Of a stretch of 64,000 bases of DNA, positions 22,184 to 33,095 are shown piece after piece. Position 1 is the stretch's first letter; each line of letters begins with the position of its first letter. Made by a program: the position numbers and the translations under genes. The stretch is from NCBI GenBank assembly GCA_004369045.1, contig ML213531.1:184483-248482 (forward strand), read 5' to 3'. Below the pieces are notes generated by a model. The model saw only the letters and a program-made list of their open reading frames with translations, had not been told where the DNA came from and ran no database searches. The stretch is from Heliocybe sulcata. Its lineage: Eukaryota; Basidiomycota; Agaricomycetes; Gloeophyllales; Gloeophyllaceae.

Positions 22184-22559
22184 GAGTCGTCCTCGACGTC
22201 GACGAGAAAGAGCGGCGCTCTAGGACACAGGCCCAACCCGGTCAGCATTGCAAATCTCGAACAAGTTAGCGGTGTTGTGCTGCGTAATTGGCCGCTCGTT
22301 TGCCGGAGAATCATGATGCGCTGTTTGTGTTTACCACTGGGAAGGTCTCGTGTCTGGTGTCATAACCATTCTGCTATCGATGGTTACTGTGTTCTCCGAT
22401 GAGAAAATGGGGCTCGCCCCGTCGGGTCGCATAAACGCCCGCTGCGTGCGGGACCAATCAGCGTCGGTGGTTTCGCATGGTTCATCACACCAAATAGTGG
22501 CACCAGTGATGGTGCCTCGGAGAGTTCAGCTCGGACTCGAGGAAGGAGAATTATAGTCT
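22184..22559. other. Interior of the transposon, no gene seen
   Basis: About 375 bases between a minus-strand and a plus-strand gene remnant. No clear motif; a possible former divergent promoter. Confidence 0.3.
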
Positions 22560-23727
22560 CGAGCCTATACAGACCGGCGGTGGGTTGGGGCTGGGGGAGC
22601 TGATTGACGAGCCTGCGAGGACAGACGAGTTCGGGGTCTCCTCGGGGCCGTCGACATCGCAGACTGTCTCCAATTCTAGTGCGTCTGCTTACGCGCTGTC
22701 GTCAAGCTCGGGCGGGAGGCAAGAAGAGCATTTCGCCACGTTCCCGATCAAACGTCGCAGGACTGGGAATGGTGAGAGTGCGGGTGCGAATGCGAAGGAG
22801 GCGGAGGCGAGGCGGAGTGAGGATAGCCCGAGCATCGAGGGATTACCGGCGTATACGCATCTCGACCTGAGTCTTGGGGGTGGGTTGCAGGCTGAGCCGC
22901 TGAGCCTCACTCCCGCTAGTACTGGAAATGGGAACCAGAACCAGAATCACAGGACAGAGGAGGACAATGATGATGACCATGTCGAGCTGGCGTATATGCC
23001 GCCGACTGCGGAGAGTCCCTTGCCGAGCCCAATGCATTCAAGATTTGCCGCAGTGAGCGCGGGATCGAACGGGGGGACATGGACGGATGGTGGGCTGGGC
23101 GTTGCGAGAGGCGATAGCAGGCTCACGTTCAAGAGCGAGGCGACGAATATTGAGGAGGCGATGGAGAGGCGATCGGAGGAGGCTTGCAGAGAGCCAGGAG
23201 AGCCTCTTACTTCCAGTTTTACCCCTGGAATGGATAGCTGATGGCTATCACACAGAGCCTGGGAGCTTGCCGGATCCGTATGAGGCTGCTGAGAGGGACA
23301 GAGAAAGAGATTGGGCGTCTGCCATCCGCAGCAGGCAATGGAGAGGATACCGACCCCACCGTCCGACGCGGAGACCGACGAGCGCTCATTGAATGCTGCG
23401 GCGGCACGGGAAGTGGGGCGGGAGTTGGATGCGCTCTTGTTCTCGCCTCCTGCTCATGCTCCTGCTTCTGCGAGGCCGATGGGTCTCAGTGCGGAGAATG
23501 ACAGCTCGAATATCGATAGTAGGCTGGAGGTTGGCGAGGACCAGTATGGTGCACACACGCCGTCGCCACTTGTACCGCCTGCACCACCGTTTGCGTCGAA
23601 TTCGCCCGGCGTGGGGCAGACAAGCTATGCGCAGGCCTGGAGGGCAAGTGTAGCGAGCCAGGAGAGGAAGGAAAGCCCGCCACTCTTGCCGAGAATGCTC
23701 CTCCAGTTGACGTTGAGTAGGCCTTGA
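22560..23727 (+). pseudogene. Fragment of a Ser/Pro-rich, mostly disordered protein gene, frame-shifted
   Basis: The frame at 22585-23241 gives a low-complexity tail with PIKRRRTGNGE and LPAYTHLDLSLGGG. The coding sense then moves to another frame (SLPDPYEAAERDRERDW, about 23260-23320) and to a third (MERIPTPPSDAETDERSLNA, continuing AAAREVGRELDALLFSPP, about 23338-23450), ending at 23727. The three pieces follow one another in an order I recognise from fungal disordered proteins (LPDPYE.. then IPTPPSD.. then RSLNAAAAREVGRELDAL). The most economical reading is a gene fragment broken by two small indels, although unusual splicing cannot be excluded. It lies inside the 12.8 kb transposon in the opposite orientation to the transposase. 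Function unknown. Confidence 0.45.
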
Positions 23728-26540
23728 GAGGGGCGCGTGATCGACGAAGACGTCCTTGCGTTCGGGCATCGCTTCCTGCAGGCATAGGCGGACGTTCTTT
23801 TGGTGGTTGCGGACGAGGACAGTCTGCAAGAAGTACCACTTCGCGAGGAAGCGACCGCTGGACGCGAGCTGTCTGTGGTGGGGAGGTGGAGAGGGAGGAG
23901 GAAGGGGAAGATGAAGTCGATGAGTAGGTGGAACAAGAGGGGAAGAGGAGCGCGGCTGGTGTCGCAAGAGGAGCTGTGCTGACTTGGCCAGGGGAGCCGG
24001 CTCTGCGCCTGCAGAGGAGGCTGAAGGGTATTGTGAAAAATTGATGGGTATGACATGATTCCTGACGGCGTGATGTTTGCGTTGCATGAGCTTGTAGACA
24101 TCGTATGGTTCTAAACTGAAGAGAGGAAGGTGTGTTGCGCGCGCTTTTGAACTTGGGGGTGACGAGCGCATGCGAGCGCACCTTCACATTTGACTTTTGT
24201 TCAACTTCCCGGCAACACTCCGTACTGCTTCAGAGACGATTTGTGACTGGAAGGACATTAAGTTCCTGGATGATCGTAACGTCCTGTAATATAATAAATG
24301 ACATGAGTACCTTACGAGCAGATGCAATCTGCTTGACGTACCTCGCACGGGCAGCCCATTCGCCATCTCAAATGCGACCTGTCCAATGCGGCGGGATGGA
24401 CGCTCGGTAATCAGCCTCGTTGTTCTCACCCCCTTTCGATTCTCCCTAAGCTTCGTCCCTAAGCTTCATCTCTTCTTGGTTCACAGACTGGGTAGATTCC
24501 ACCAGTCAGTCAACACCGCTCATCTCAGAACGAAACGGGGTACTGACCACGCACTCTGCGTTCTCGCGTACTACTACGAGAGCGACAGCAGGCTTCTGTG
24601 TGCTACTCTTTAGTCGAAGACGAGAAGAAGGTCAGAGGAGCTTACAGAGATGACCAGGGTTAGGCTAATCTCGCCGATGTCACCTAAAGGCTTGTCCTCA
24701 GCATATTACTTCTGTCCCTGCACTGCGCCATCCTCACCTGCATCCACCGCAGCTGTGCTCATGTGCATAGGCCGGTCTCAGGACGATCTATCAGTTCTTA
24801 CACCCCGTCCTGGCGCAGCTGGAGTCTCAGAGCGTTTTGCATGCTCCCCGTTCGCTATCGCCGACACCGCCGCCCGTTCGCCGACACCAGCCTTGGTGGA
24901 CTCTCAGGGTGACTCGCACGCTCCGCATTCGCTATTGCTGACAGTGCCGCAGGGGTCTTCACTCCCCACAAGCCTTCACCAGCCTGGCTGGAGTCTCCGG
25001 GCGTTCCACGTGCTCCGCGTTCGATATTTTGAGCTTTCTACATGTCTTGTCAAGCTGAAGCTTGAGAGTATCAACATTGTTCTGAGTGAAGCCTGGGTCT
25101 CAAGTACGGCTATTCGCACCTTATGAGACTTCATCGAGGGCTCGAAGCCAATGGCGTTAGGATGCTTTGGTCTCAGGAAGCGGTCTTGTCGCCGAGGATG
25201 AAGTCTGCATTGTGCTTTTAGAGCCTGCGGCGCGGTCACGGTGAGCACTGCAGATTAGTGAATACTCTGAAAATACGGACCTTGACTCGCCATCTCAGAT
25301 CAACACCTTCTCGCAACTCCTTCCTTTCCAAAGAATCCATCCTTCCTCGTCCCAGACTCCGATCGCCCACGACATTCACAAAGCTCATCCGGTCATAGTG
25401 AGTTGCCCACATGCTACCCACCCTTTCGTAATCCTCCAGCCCGCCCTGCCCATGCACCTGAGTCATGGTCCATCTCCTTCAGTGTTGCGGAGGTCTGTCA
25501 CGTCCTTGTCTCACTGGCACTTGTCCATCACAGTGTTCAAACTGTCGTGCGTCTCGCGGGGAACCTCAATCTTCTCCTCAGCGAGCGTGCTCTCATGAAG
25601 GATTACCATCCTGCTTGCTCTGTTCGTGCTCATCGCATTGGCAGTGTCACTTGTCATGCTCACTCTCTCTCTCGGCCATACAAGTGGACTCGTCGTCGGC
25701 TGTGGTATCTCGGGAGCACCAGCATTGCAAGGACTTGCGTCTGGAAAGATTAGGAGCTGCTGCGGCCGATGGTGGCGGTGTAGGCGTTTTCACTGGGGAG
25801 CTTCGGCCGATGTTAGTGGTCCCCGTAGCTGCTGTCCAGGCATAGTGCAGGCACCTTCAGAGGGTAAAGAAGTAGGTTGGGGTGCTTCCGAGGGCTAGCA
25901 GGCATAAATAGAAGGCAAATGTGAATCAAACATGAACATACCTTTTTTAAAAAAAGAATTCAGAGTATCTGCGAGCCAGTCGCTAGTAGACATTTCTGTG
26001 CAAGCTTTGGAATCCGGAGGTAGGTAGGATTGCGCAGCGGATACTGTCGCTGGGAAGCAGCAGAGGTAGATGCCAGCAGGAGATACTAGCAGGACAATCG
26101 CCGTTGGGATGAAAGCTGAGCGCTGGGCACTGATTTACAAATATCAACCATACGATGGGCGTGAGAGCATGGCAGTGTATGGCAAGTACACTTCCTATGA
26201 TATCTTGTGTCACGACCGAAACATTGATATGCAAATTTCCAGGTCCGATGCATCCCTGCCTGCTTAATGATCATCGGAGGCAATGACTGGCTTGTATAAC
26301 TCGACTCACAGATTATCACCGACTGCATTGGGATTTGGTACCATGCAACACTGCTCCCAGCATTTGCTTCTGAAGTATCTGTTCTATACAATATTGGATT
26401 CAGATTAGGATGAGCCAGACGCGGCGGTTGTCCGCCCACAAACAAAGATTGGAAAGGACAACGTCGGTCGCGTCGCGAGTAGCGCGTCTGTCACGTGACC
26501 ACTCCTCAGATTGGCCATCACTGTGATACGATAGGGTGGA
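23728..26540. other. Transposon interior with ambiguous coding remnants
   Basis: Nearly 3 kb with open frames on both strands, none resolved. On the minus strand at 24171-23600, KWYFLQTVLVRNHQKNVRLC and MPERKDVFVDHAPLSR look protein-like. On the plus strand at about 25600-25690, ILLALFVLIALAVSLVMLTL would form a membrane helix. A set of degenerate tandem repeats lies at 24808-25030. No family is recognised and no gene model is offered. Confidence 0.3.
24808..25030 (+). repeat. Three degenerate tandem repeat units of about 90 bases
   Basis: Units start near 24808, 24890 and 24982. Each contains a version of ggactctc followed by gctccgcattcgctat, with variable spacers rich in ccgacacc and cttcacc. 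Identity between units is moderate, implying an old array. Confidence 0.5.
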
Positions 26541-29500
26541 CTACCTGCCACGGTACATGCTTTTCATTCGTAAAAACATATCTGTATCTATTGAGTCCAC
26601 AACCAGGTAATCACCATCTTTCCCAAAGTCCTGGGCAAGCAATGCACCCCGAATAATAGTCCGAACATCGACAAACTCCGCAGCTGATCTTGGCTTTGCA
26701 CGGAGTCGATAGAACCCTAGGTCCCTGTCCTTTGTTCTGCAGGTACCTGTAGGAGCGTCGTACGGATGTATAAGTGCAACAGGATAGCGAGTGTTGCCGA
26801 CTTTGAATGTAAAGACAAACACAAGGCGGGTGAAGATAGCCATCGCCATCGGCTGATCACCGACAGCAGCGCCCGTGTTTATCATAACACAGTCATACTG
26901 CGGTCTCTCGTAAAACTCTGGACTGCAACGGAGCTGATCAAGTCGCTCACACCAGTCGACTGCAGATTCATATCTGACCCGCAGATACCGATATTCCTTG
27001 ACCTGCAGCACCACCATAAGTCACCAGGTCTCTCCTGCAATGTGACATACCCGACGTACCATATCATGTTTTTGCAGCACAATTGGCTTATTATTTGGCA
27101 CCGGTATTTGATATGCAGCCATCAAATTGGTTAAGAAAGACCCAAGTTTTTTCCGGAAGTCCTTGAATGCGGGATCCGGGGCAAACATTGCCTCCACTGT
27201 CTCGAGGGATATTGGGCGGCAGGCAGCACCCAACCGGACATGACCACACTCAAGATAGGACTTGGATACCTTTGCAAGTTGTGCTGATCCCTGTACCCCT
27301 TCAAGAGCTTCCTCACGCTGAAGCTTCTCGAGGTGATCGAGATGATCAAGTTGCTCTCGTATGAAGAGTGCCACTCGGTTGTTCTGATTTGCGCGGAGGA
27401 TCTGCGAAAGTTTTAGAGCTATGAAATTGACTATCAACAGGTTAAATTTCTTACCGGCTCAGCTATATTCTTGAAATTTGTCCGGAGGTAGTCTTGCCTA
27501 ATAGGTCTATGCATCTTCTCATTTGGCTTTGTATCATTGTTTCGAGTCGCACCAAGAGTTCGGATATTGCTGACAATATGTGATCGGATATGGACCTTTG
27601 GGAACAACCACTCCTTGGCTTTCTTCTCCTCTGGCTTTTGAGCTGCAATATATTGCTGCAAATGAAGGACATTAGTATATAATTCCATAATAATAGCTTA
27701 ATTGGCTCACTTTTAGGAGGACTTCAAATTTCTCAATCTCCTTGCCAAGTGCATCAAGTGTATCTTCTGTGTGCACTTCCAAGGCAGCATACATATCTTG
27801 CTCAAGGTAGCTGCGGATGCAGCACAGCAAGGTATATAGTGCCGGATGGTCTCTTCGATCGACCTCACTCTGGGCTGCAAAAAGGAGTTGCTATTTTTTA
27901 CAAGTATGAGCAGTAGGTTCAAGGAGTAGCTCAGAATCACCATACCTTGGCAATGTTGTTCTCTTTGCTACCATCATTCCAAGAAGTATTAACAAATTGG
28001 GAGAAATGATCTAGCCCTGGCCATGTTGGAAGCATAGCCATTCTAGTATTATCACGAGATTAGATATGGGTGCACAGATAATATATAGTATAATAGATAG
28101 CTCACTGCTTGTCCAGCCTACCTGCCACAGACTTCCCAAGTATAGCGACATACTCCTGAAACTCCTTGAAAAGGTGGTGACCGAAAAGACCATGATGGTT
28201 CGCATGCAGGCGGTCAAATGCCAAAGCTTCATAGGGGTCTGAATGGTTGATATGCCAGAATACATTCTACCAATCATATCACAGAAAGAACTGAGAACCG
28301 GAATAACCTGGACGGAATTTGGAAAACTCACATCAATAGCACGGAGACCAAACTGTTTCAGGTGCTGATCTGCATCTGTTTTGTTCATTGTTTGGGCCTT
28401 TTCATATTCCTGCATCATTGTAGATGTTGTCCGTAATGGCCATGTCCGAGAGAGGTCCAGTATCTCTTCAGCAGGGATCAAGCATATTGGACAAGGATGG
28501 AGTGCCTTTGCACCACGGATTAATGCCATAACAGATCTATTATCATATCAGTAAGAAGACACAACTTTCATTCATCCACGTACTGTTCCTCATAGTCAGC
28601 AGTAAGTATGAGAATTGCTGGGAAAAGATGCCTTGTCTCTCCATCTGCACATGGGACCCATATACCTGTCTTCGAGTACTGCTTCACAGATGCAAGTAAC
28701 TGTTTGAATGACTCATGCCACACAGCATTCTTGAAATTTACGTAGTCCGGCTTCCCAGTCTCGCTACTCTCTTCAGCAACCTACTCTCCATGAGCTTCAG
28801 AAACAGATGAATATGGAAGAGCATACCACCGGAAGCCAACCAACAACCTGTCCCCCACCAAAGCCTTCACCATTTCATATCCCGACTGGGAGTTGTCCAT
28901 AGCGTAGTATGATTGGATAACCTTTGGCGGTACCAAAAGATGATAATTTGGATTTATCAGCATAGAGAATGAAGCACAGAGGTTTTGCTCCCTCTGGCAA
29001 TGAGGACTGGATTGTTTCATTGATCAGATGCTAACACCAGTGATTTAGAGGAGATATCACCTGTATATTCCACATCCTATCTGCTGTCCATGGCTCATCC
29101 CAAAACCGGACAAAGCGGTCTCCATTGAATTTGGAGAGCTTCTGGGCATCCCATTCAAACTGAGAGACAATATGCGGATCCCGAAGCAGGTCAAGTGTTG
29201 TCTCCCAGATAGGGCGATAATAGAAGTCGAAGGACTGCTCGATCTTCTTGTAAGGTACCACGATATTGGCCTTCTCAAACTATGTAATTCACCAATGGAT
29301 CAAGTTTGAAAGCAGGCAGGTATAAGAACCGTAACGCACAGTAGTAACCTTATAAGATGCTGTGTCCCAACACTTCAGGACATCCTCACAGTTAGAAAAT
29401 GTGAATGCATCCTTCTTATCTATAGCACAATGGATAATCTTGATCAGCCTATCAATATTCGACCGTGAGAGCTTCGCATCGGAGGTAAATTCTGCGAAGT

Positions 29501-30393
29501 CGAAATCCAGTCGGGAGCGAAATGGTCTCCACGGCTCCTTATCAATGGGCACAGAGGTAGCAGGTGGATGTGCTTTACGGAAATCACCGAAAGCATGGAC
29601 AGTGGTTGAACGGTGACTTTGCGGAGGATACTCAACCTTGATATCATCGAGTTGATACCCAGCTGACACCTCATCCGTCGCAGTCGGTGATTGCCTATTG
29701 ACTAGACGTGGGACAGTATGGTTAGCACAGAGATAGTATACAAAGGTGTAATAACATATGCGCACCTTCTGGCAGACTTTCGTACTCCACGATATCTCCG
29801 TCCGTAGAGTCTTCGTCACTATTTGCATAGCCCTTGTCACCCAGTAAATCTTGTTCTTTCATCTCACCCAGCTCCGGCACACCCTCACTGCTTTCCACCC
29901 AATCCTCTGAACCGCCACAATTCGACGTACATGGCCCATCACAAGTAAGCAAATGAACGCAATCAGCAATGGAAGACTCACCACCATACCCGCTGCCACT
30001 CTCACTCGGGCCCTCGTCGTGGATGCCTGGTGACTTTAGCTGGTCCTCTGACATAGACATCATAAGCACTATTGATGAGACAGATGGCCAGGGTGATTGA
30101 GAGAACTCACCGGTAAGAGCTGTCGAGAGCGAGATCTCGTCGACAGCGTTGCATCGCCGGCTCGCTGTTCAGGACCGAGTTTCCGCAAATAGGCATGAAG
30201 TTCTCAGTAGGAAGCTCGCACCTTGGGACAAACTTGTAATTTTCGCATTATACACCTCTGTTCGCGCTTGGGCAGCAGTTCTCTTCGCACAAGACTTCGT
30301 GTGGCTGGTGATGCCTTTAGGATCCCAGTAGATATTGCAGATATCGCACAGCTTGTTTGGAGGACCTTGGAAGACCGGCTCAGACCTGACCAT
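26541..30393 (-). CDS. Plavaka-type transposase, intron-rich, one in-frame stop
   Basis: Catalyses movement of the surrounding element. The proposed start at 30393 opens MVRSEPVFQGPPNKLCDICN; a zinc finger (CDIC..HTKSC) is followed by a spacer and an acidic region (29990-29780). The core exons then read in order: EPWRPFRSRLDFDFAEF (29550), FDFYYRPIWETTLDLL and RFVRFWDEPWTADRMWNIQ (29230-29060), SSLPEGAKPLCFILYADKSK (about 29000), HPCPICLIPAEEI (28500), NVFWHINHSDPYEALAFDRL (28270), RMAMLPTWPGLDHFSQF (28030), AQKPEEKKAKEWLFPKVHIR (27640), ILRANQNNRVALFIREQ (27400) and YRYLRVRYESAVDWCERLDQ (26990). The C-terminus DTDMFLRMKSMYRGR ends at the stop at 26541. These blocks match the Plavaka family as I know it from Agaricomycetes. 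After LPVGI there is one in-frame TGA (about 28875) before NGEGFGGGQVVGWLPV; CGA would continue the protein. All other exons join cleanly. Confidence 0.75.
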
Positions 30394-30574
30394 AGCTCAG
30401 AAGTATGCCGGTCAGCGCTGAAATGTCTCGTCGCCGCAGCCACTGAGGGAGGAGAACGGCACTTGCACGTGGCGATTCCGATTTGATTGCAATCCAGTCA
30501 GAATCAAGTATTACATAAGAAGGCTAATAATAACGAGATGGGAACGCGATTATCATGTGATTGCAATGCAGGCT
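30394..30574. promoter_or_regulatory. Right subterminal region of the element, transposase promoter
   Basis: Lies between the transposase start and the right inverted repeat. It contains repeated gattgcaat/gattccgat words that echo the left subterminal DNA, as expected for transposase-binding subterminal repeats. Confidence 0.4.
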
Positions 30575-30606
30575 AATTATAATCGAGGGCGGTTTTTTCC
30601 GACAAT
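30575..30606 (-). repeat. Right terminal inverted repeat of the Plavaka-type element
   Basis: The reverse complement starts ATTGTCGGAA and includes ATTATAATT, matching the left end at 17835-17866. Confidence 0.7.
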
Positions 30607-30609
30607 AGC
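30607..30609. repeat. Right target-site duplication (AGC)
   Basis: AGC directly follows the right inverted repeat and matches 17832-17834. Confidence 0.6.
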
Positions 30610-30775
30610 CTCTTCGGCCGTAAGCGAAGCATGACTTTCACAGCATGCACCGCAAAGCCTCGTGTTTGGGTCAATAAAAAGAGCGAAAGACAGGTCCTTC
30701 GTCTCCGTTTGTCCTCAACTATCGTCCACAATATCTATTTGCACGTTAGGCCTCAATGAAGAAGGACACTGAGCC

Positions 30776-32055
30776 ATGTCATTTCCGGCTCTAGATGTCG
30801 CTTTCTCGATGGGGTCGATCGGAGACTTCACAGCTCTGCTAGGTCTAGTACGCGCGGTCTCGGTCAAGCTTGGCAGTTTCCATACAGGCTTGGACGAACA
30901 AGCGCGCCTGAAGAAGGAGATGGAGTTGCTGGACGTTGTCCTCTGCCAGGTGTCGGCGGTTATGGCTACGTGTCACGATGACAACCCCAGTCATTGTTCA
31001 GAGACACGCATGCTTGTGGAGACTTGTATGTCCATAGTCAGCTCCATCGCTGTACGACTGGACCAGATTGAGGGTATCATGAAAGAGAGAAGCAAAGGTC
31101 CGAGCTGGAAGGCGTTCTTCACTTGCATCGCCTTGAACCAGTTTCCAAGAGAGGAGGCCCAGTTCTTTTTGTACGAGCTACAGACAGCACACTCAAGATT
31201 GAAGGCGATCCTCGGTCTTGTGCCCAGGTATGTCTCGAATGTTCATTGCGCACTTTGCCCACGTCTAGAATAGTAAGTTCATCACAGATTCTCGGACAAA
31301 TGGGTCACTCTGTGTCAACCGCTCCCCGCGCTGGAAAGCCCTTGGGTACACCTGGGAGGGCGGGGTTGAATTCGGCAGGGAGCCTATCACATTCACTTCA
31401 CCTACCGGAGAAGTGTTTCTCATTCCGTTCGAGCTGTGTAGGGATCTACATGTAGGTGTGTCTGCTCTACCATCCATCCATATATTCACAGAAGAGCAGG
31501 CCCTCACGGACGTAGCCATGGTTTATTTGAGCGGCCACCCATGGGCGGAGATGGCTCGCAGGGCATCCTTTACATTCACCCTTCCTCATGACTCAGTGGA
31601 GCTTATTCCGGTGAACAGATGGGTTCTTGACACTCCAGAGCTACCGGTTGTACATGCGGGAATGAATGTCGGGCTCTCAGTCCATGTGAATGTCGGGTTT
31701 TGTCAGGAATGTATAGTCGGCGAGGACGATCTTCTCGGCTGTGATATGTATGCTGGGAGGTGGTGGTTGCGACAGCAAAACGTGTGGCCCTCTACCGTCG
31801 CAAAGATGCTCAGGAGGTTGGTACTTCTTCCTCCCATCACAACACATGTTAATGACGAGCAGGAAGTATCCGCCCATAATTGAAGAGCTAATACGTAGGA
31901 ATCTGCGAGTAGACTCGCCCGTTCGACGCCGGTATTGTATTGTCTTCCAGTTTACGGTACGCATTCCGATGTACACATATATGGAAAAATACTCGCCTGT
32001 GTTGGAGGAAGTACTTCCGTCAGGCGATGCTGTAGTTTATGAGTTCCAGTGCTGA
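30776..32055 (+). CDS. HeLo-like / ubiquitin-like domain (ULD) protein, copy 1
   Basis: The start at 30776 opens MSFPALDVAFSMGSIGDFTA. The N-terminal half (about 150 residues) is helical, with GSIGDFTALLGLVRAVSVKL and a long alpha-helical segment up to SRLKAILGLVP, as in the HeLo-like/NACHT-N type N-termini common in basidiomycetes. Three introns with normal GT..AG sites keep the frame: after LVP (31228), after CRDLH (about 31453) and after MLRR (about 31817). The C-terminal half reads WKALGYTWEGG, FTSPTGEVFLIPFELCRDLH, AEMARRASFTFTLPHDSVEL and YCIVFQFTVRIPM, resembling the fungal ubiquitin-like domain found in STAND/NLR-like and related proteins. The stop is at 32053-32055. No break is seen. 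The transposon's right end lies only 170 bases upstream, so its native promoter may be displaced. Function unknown; such N-termini often belong to allorecognition or cell-death proteins, which is inference here. Confidence 0.7.
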
Positions 32056-32389
32056 TGCTATCGCTGTAAACTCCTAGGATAATTTGTCATCACTATATCA
32101 TTGTTTCGTAATGCGCATCAGATGTGGTTTATAGATAACACAGATAGGCGAAGTCGTGACCAATATTCCACAGTTGTACCACTCGCGTCAGGTGTTTCTC
32201 TTTCTCAGTGTACGGTAGACTCAGAAACACTTCGTCTGCAAGACCGCCCACTGTCGCCATTGGTCATTGTGGCCGCCATAGAAATGATCCATGCGTGTTA
32301 GCTGGTCATGAACGATGCAACGCGGCTAGAAGTAGTTACATGTGCCGAGTCATTTGAGCGTAGTTATATTACGTCTTGAGGGTAAAGAT

Positions 32390-33095
32390 GGTACCCATGA
32401 CGCTAGCTATCAAGGTGACACAAGGTGGACAAAGAGCTGTCCGTTGTGCTGGTTCGCGTGCAAAGGCTCTGAAGCTCGGCCTTAGTAAAAATGGACAGTG
32501 CGCAGGAGGGCCAAATTTCTGTGACGAGTCTCAGGGTCTTAAATCAGTACAGGCACAGGGGAAAAGTATTATGGAAAGGATACTCAACGGAACGTAACGA
32601 TCCAGCTCCCCAGACTCATAGCAACCTGCTCCAATGACTTGTATACTATCCCACTGTAGTTGGTTGCCGACCATCTGCCCCACAAGGACGACTGGCCCGC
32701 CAAACAGTAGTATTTCCAGTGCGCTTCTGATAGGACGACAGCAGCTTTCACTGGGAATGATTTCCAAAGGGTAGGGTAGTGGAGGACATGTGATGTGATG
32801 GTCTCCGGGAGGATCCGTAGTTGTGGGGCTCGGTGTAGGAGACTGAGCAGGCGTTCGTCGAGTATGATATCGAGCGAATGCGGTTTTCCACACCATATCC
32901 CCCGAACATCATGGCAGGGAGTGAGTTATGCGTTACGGATTCCCTCGGAGACGTCTGTGACAATTTTGCGGACGTCATGGTTGTCGGGTATTGAGGCGGC
33001 TTTAACAATATATGTAGCAACTTGAACGGCTGGAAAGCTGGAATAAGCAGTTCCCCGCGCTTCATGCGTCCCATTCCCATACATTAGTCAGTTGT
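32390..33095 (-). pseudogene. Decayed copy of the alpha-helical gene at 39.3 kb
   Basis: Convergent with ULD copy 1. Pieces in different minus-strand frames match the intact paralogue at 39286-40092: GKPHSLDIILDERLLSLLHR and APQLRILPETITSHVLHY (about 32890-32790), then GGPVVLVGQMVGNQLQWDSI and VPLSILSIILFPCACTDLRP (about 32700-32531). The upstream part (about 33010-32920) reads KAASIPDNHDVRKIVTDV and runs into an in-frame stop before LTPCHDVRGIW. The frame changes between blocks and the internal stop indicate a host-gene pseudogene. Confidence 0.6.

Larger units (their letters stand above)
17835..30606 (-). mobile_element. 12.8 kb Plavaka-type (EnSpm/CACTA-like) DNA transposon with cargo
   Basis: The two ends form imperfect inverted repeats: ATTGTCGGAA at 17835 and its reverse complement ending at 30606. 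The first 32 bases align without gaps at about 23 identities, including a shared ATTATAATT block. The flanks are AGC at 17832-17834 and AGC at 30607-30609, a 3-base target duplication as expected for EnSpm/CACTA relatives. Subterminal DNA at both ends is rich in short gattgcaat/atcgcaa motifs, another habit of this group. Inside, on the minus strand, are a Plavaka-type transposase (right) and a DUF6532-like gene (left). Between them lies about 6.5 kb with a decayed membrane-protein gene, a plus-strand Ser/Pro-rich fragment and degenerate repeats. The size is large for such an element, so nested insertion or gene capture is likely. In-frame stops in its genes suggest it is no longer autonomous. 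Confidence 0.75.

Noticed and set aside
23386-24187. Long minus-strand frames opposite the Ser/Pro-rich fragment
   Set aside because: Some peptides look plausible, but two different minus frames are open together, a sign of skewed base composition, and no family match is recognised. They are kept only as an ambiguous remark.
26541-30393. Assignment of the transposase to the KDZ (Kyakuja-Dileera-Zisupton) group
   Set aside because: The visible blocks (RFVRFWDEPWTADR, HPCPICLIPAEE, LRVRYESAVDW) and the 3-base duplication fit the Plavaka group better, and no CxC-type KDZ core was seen.
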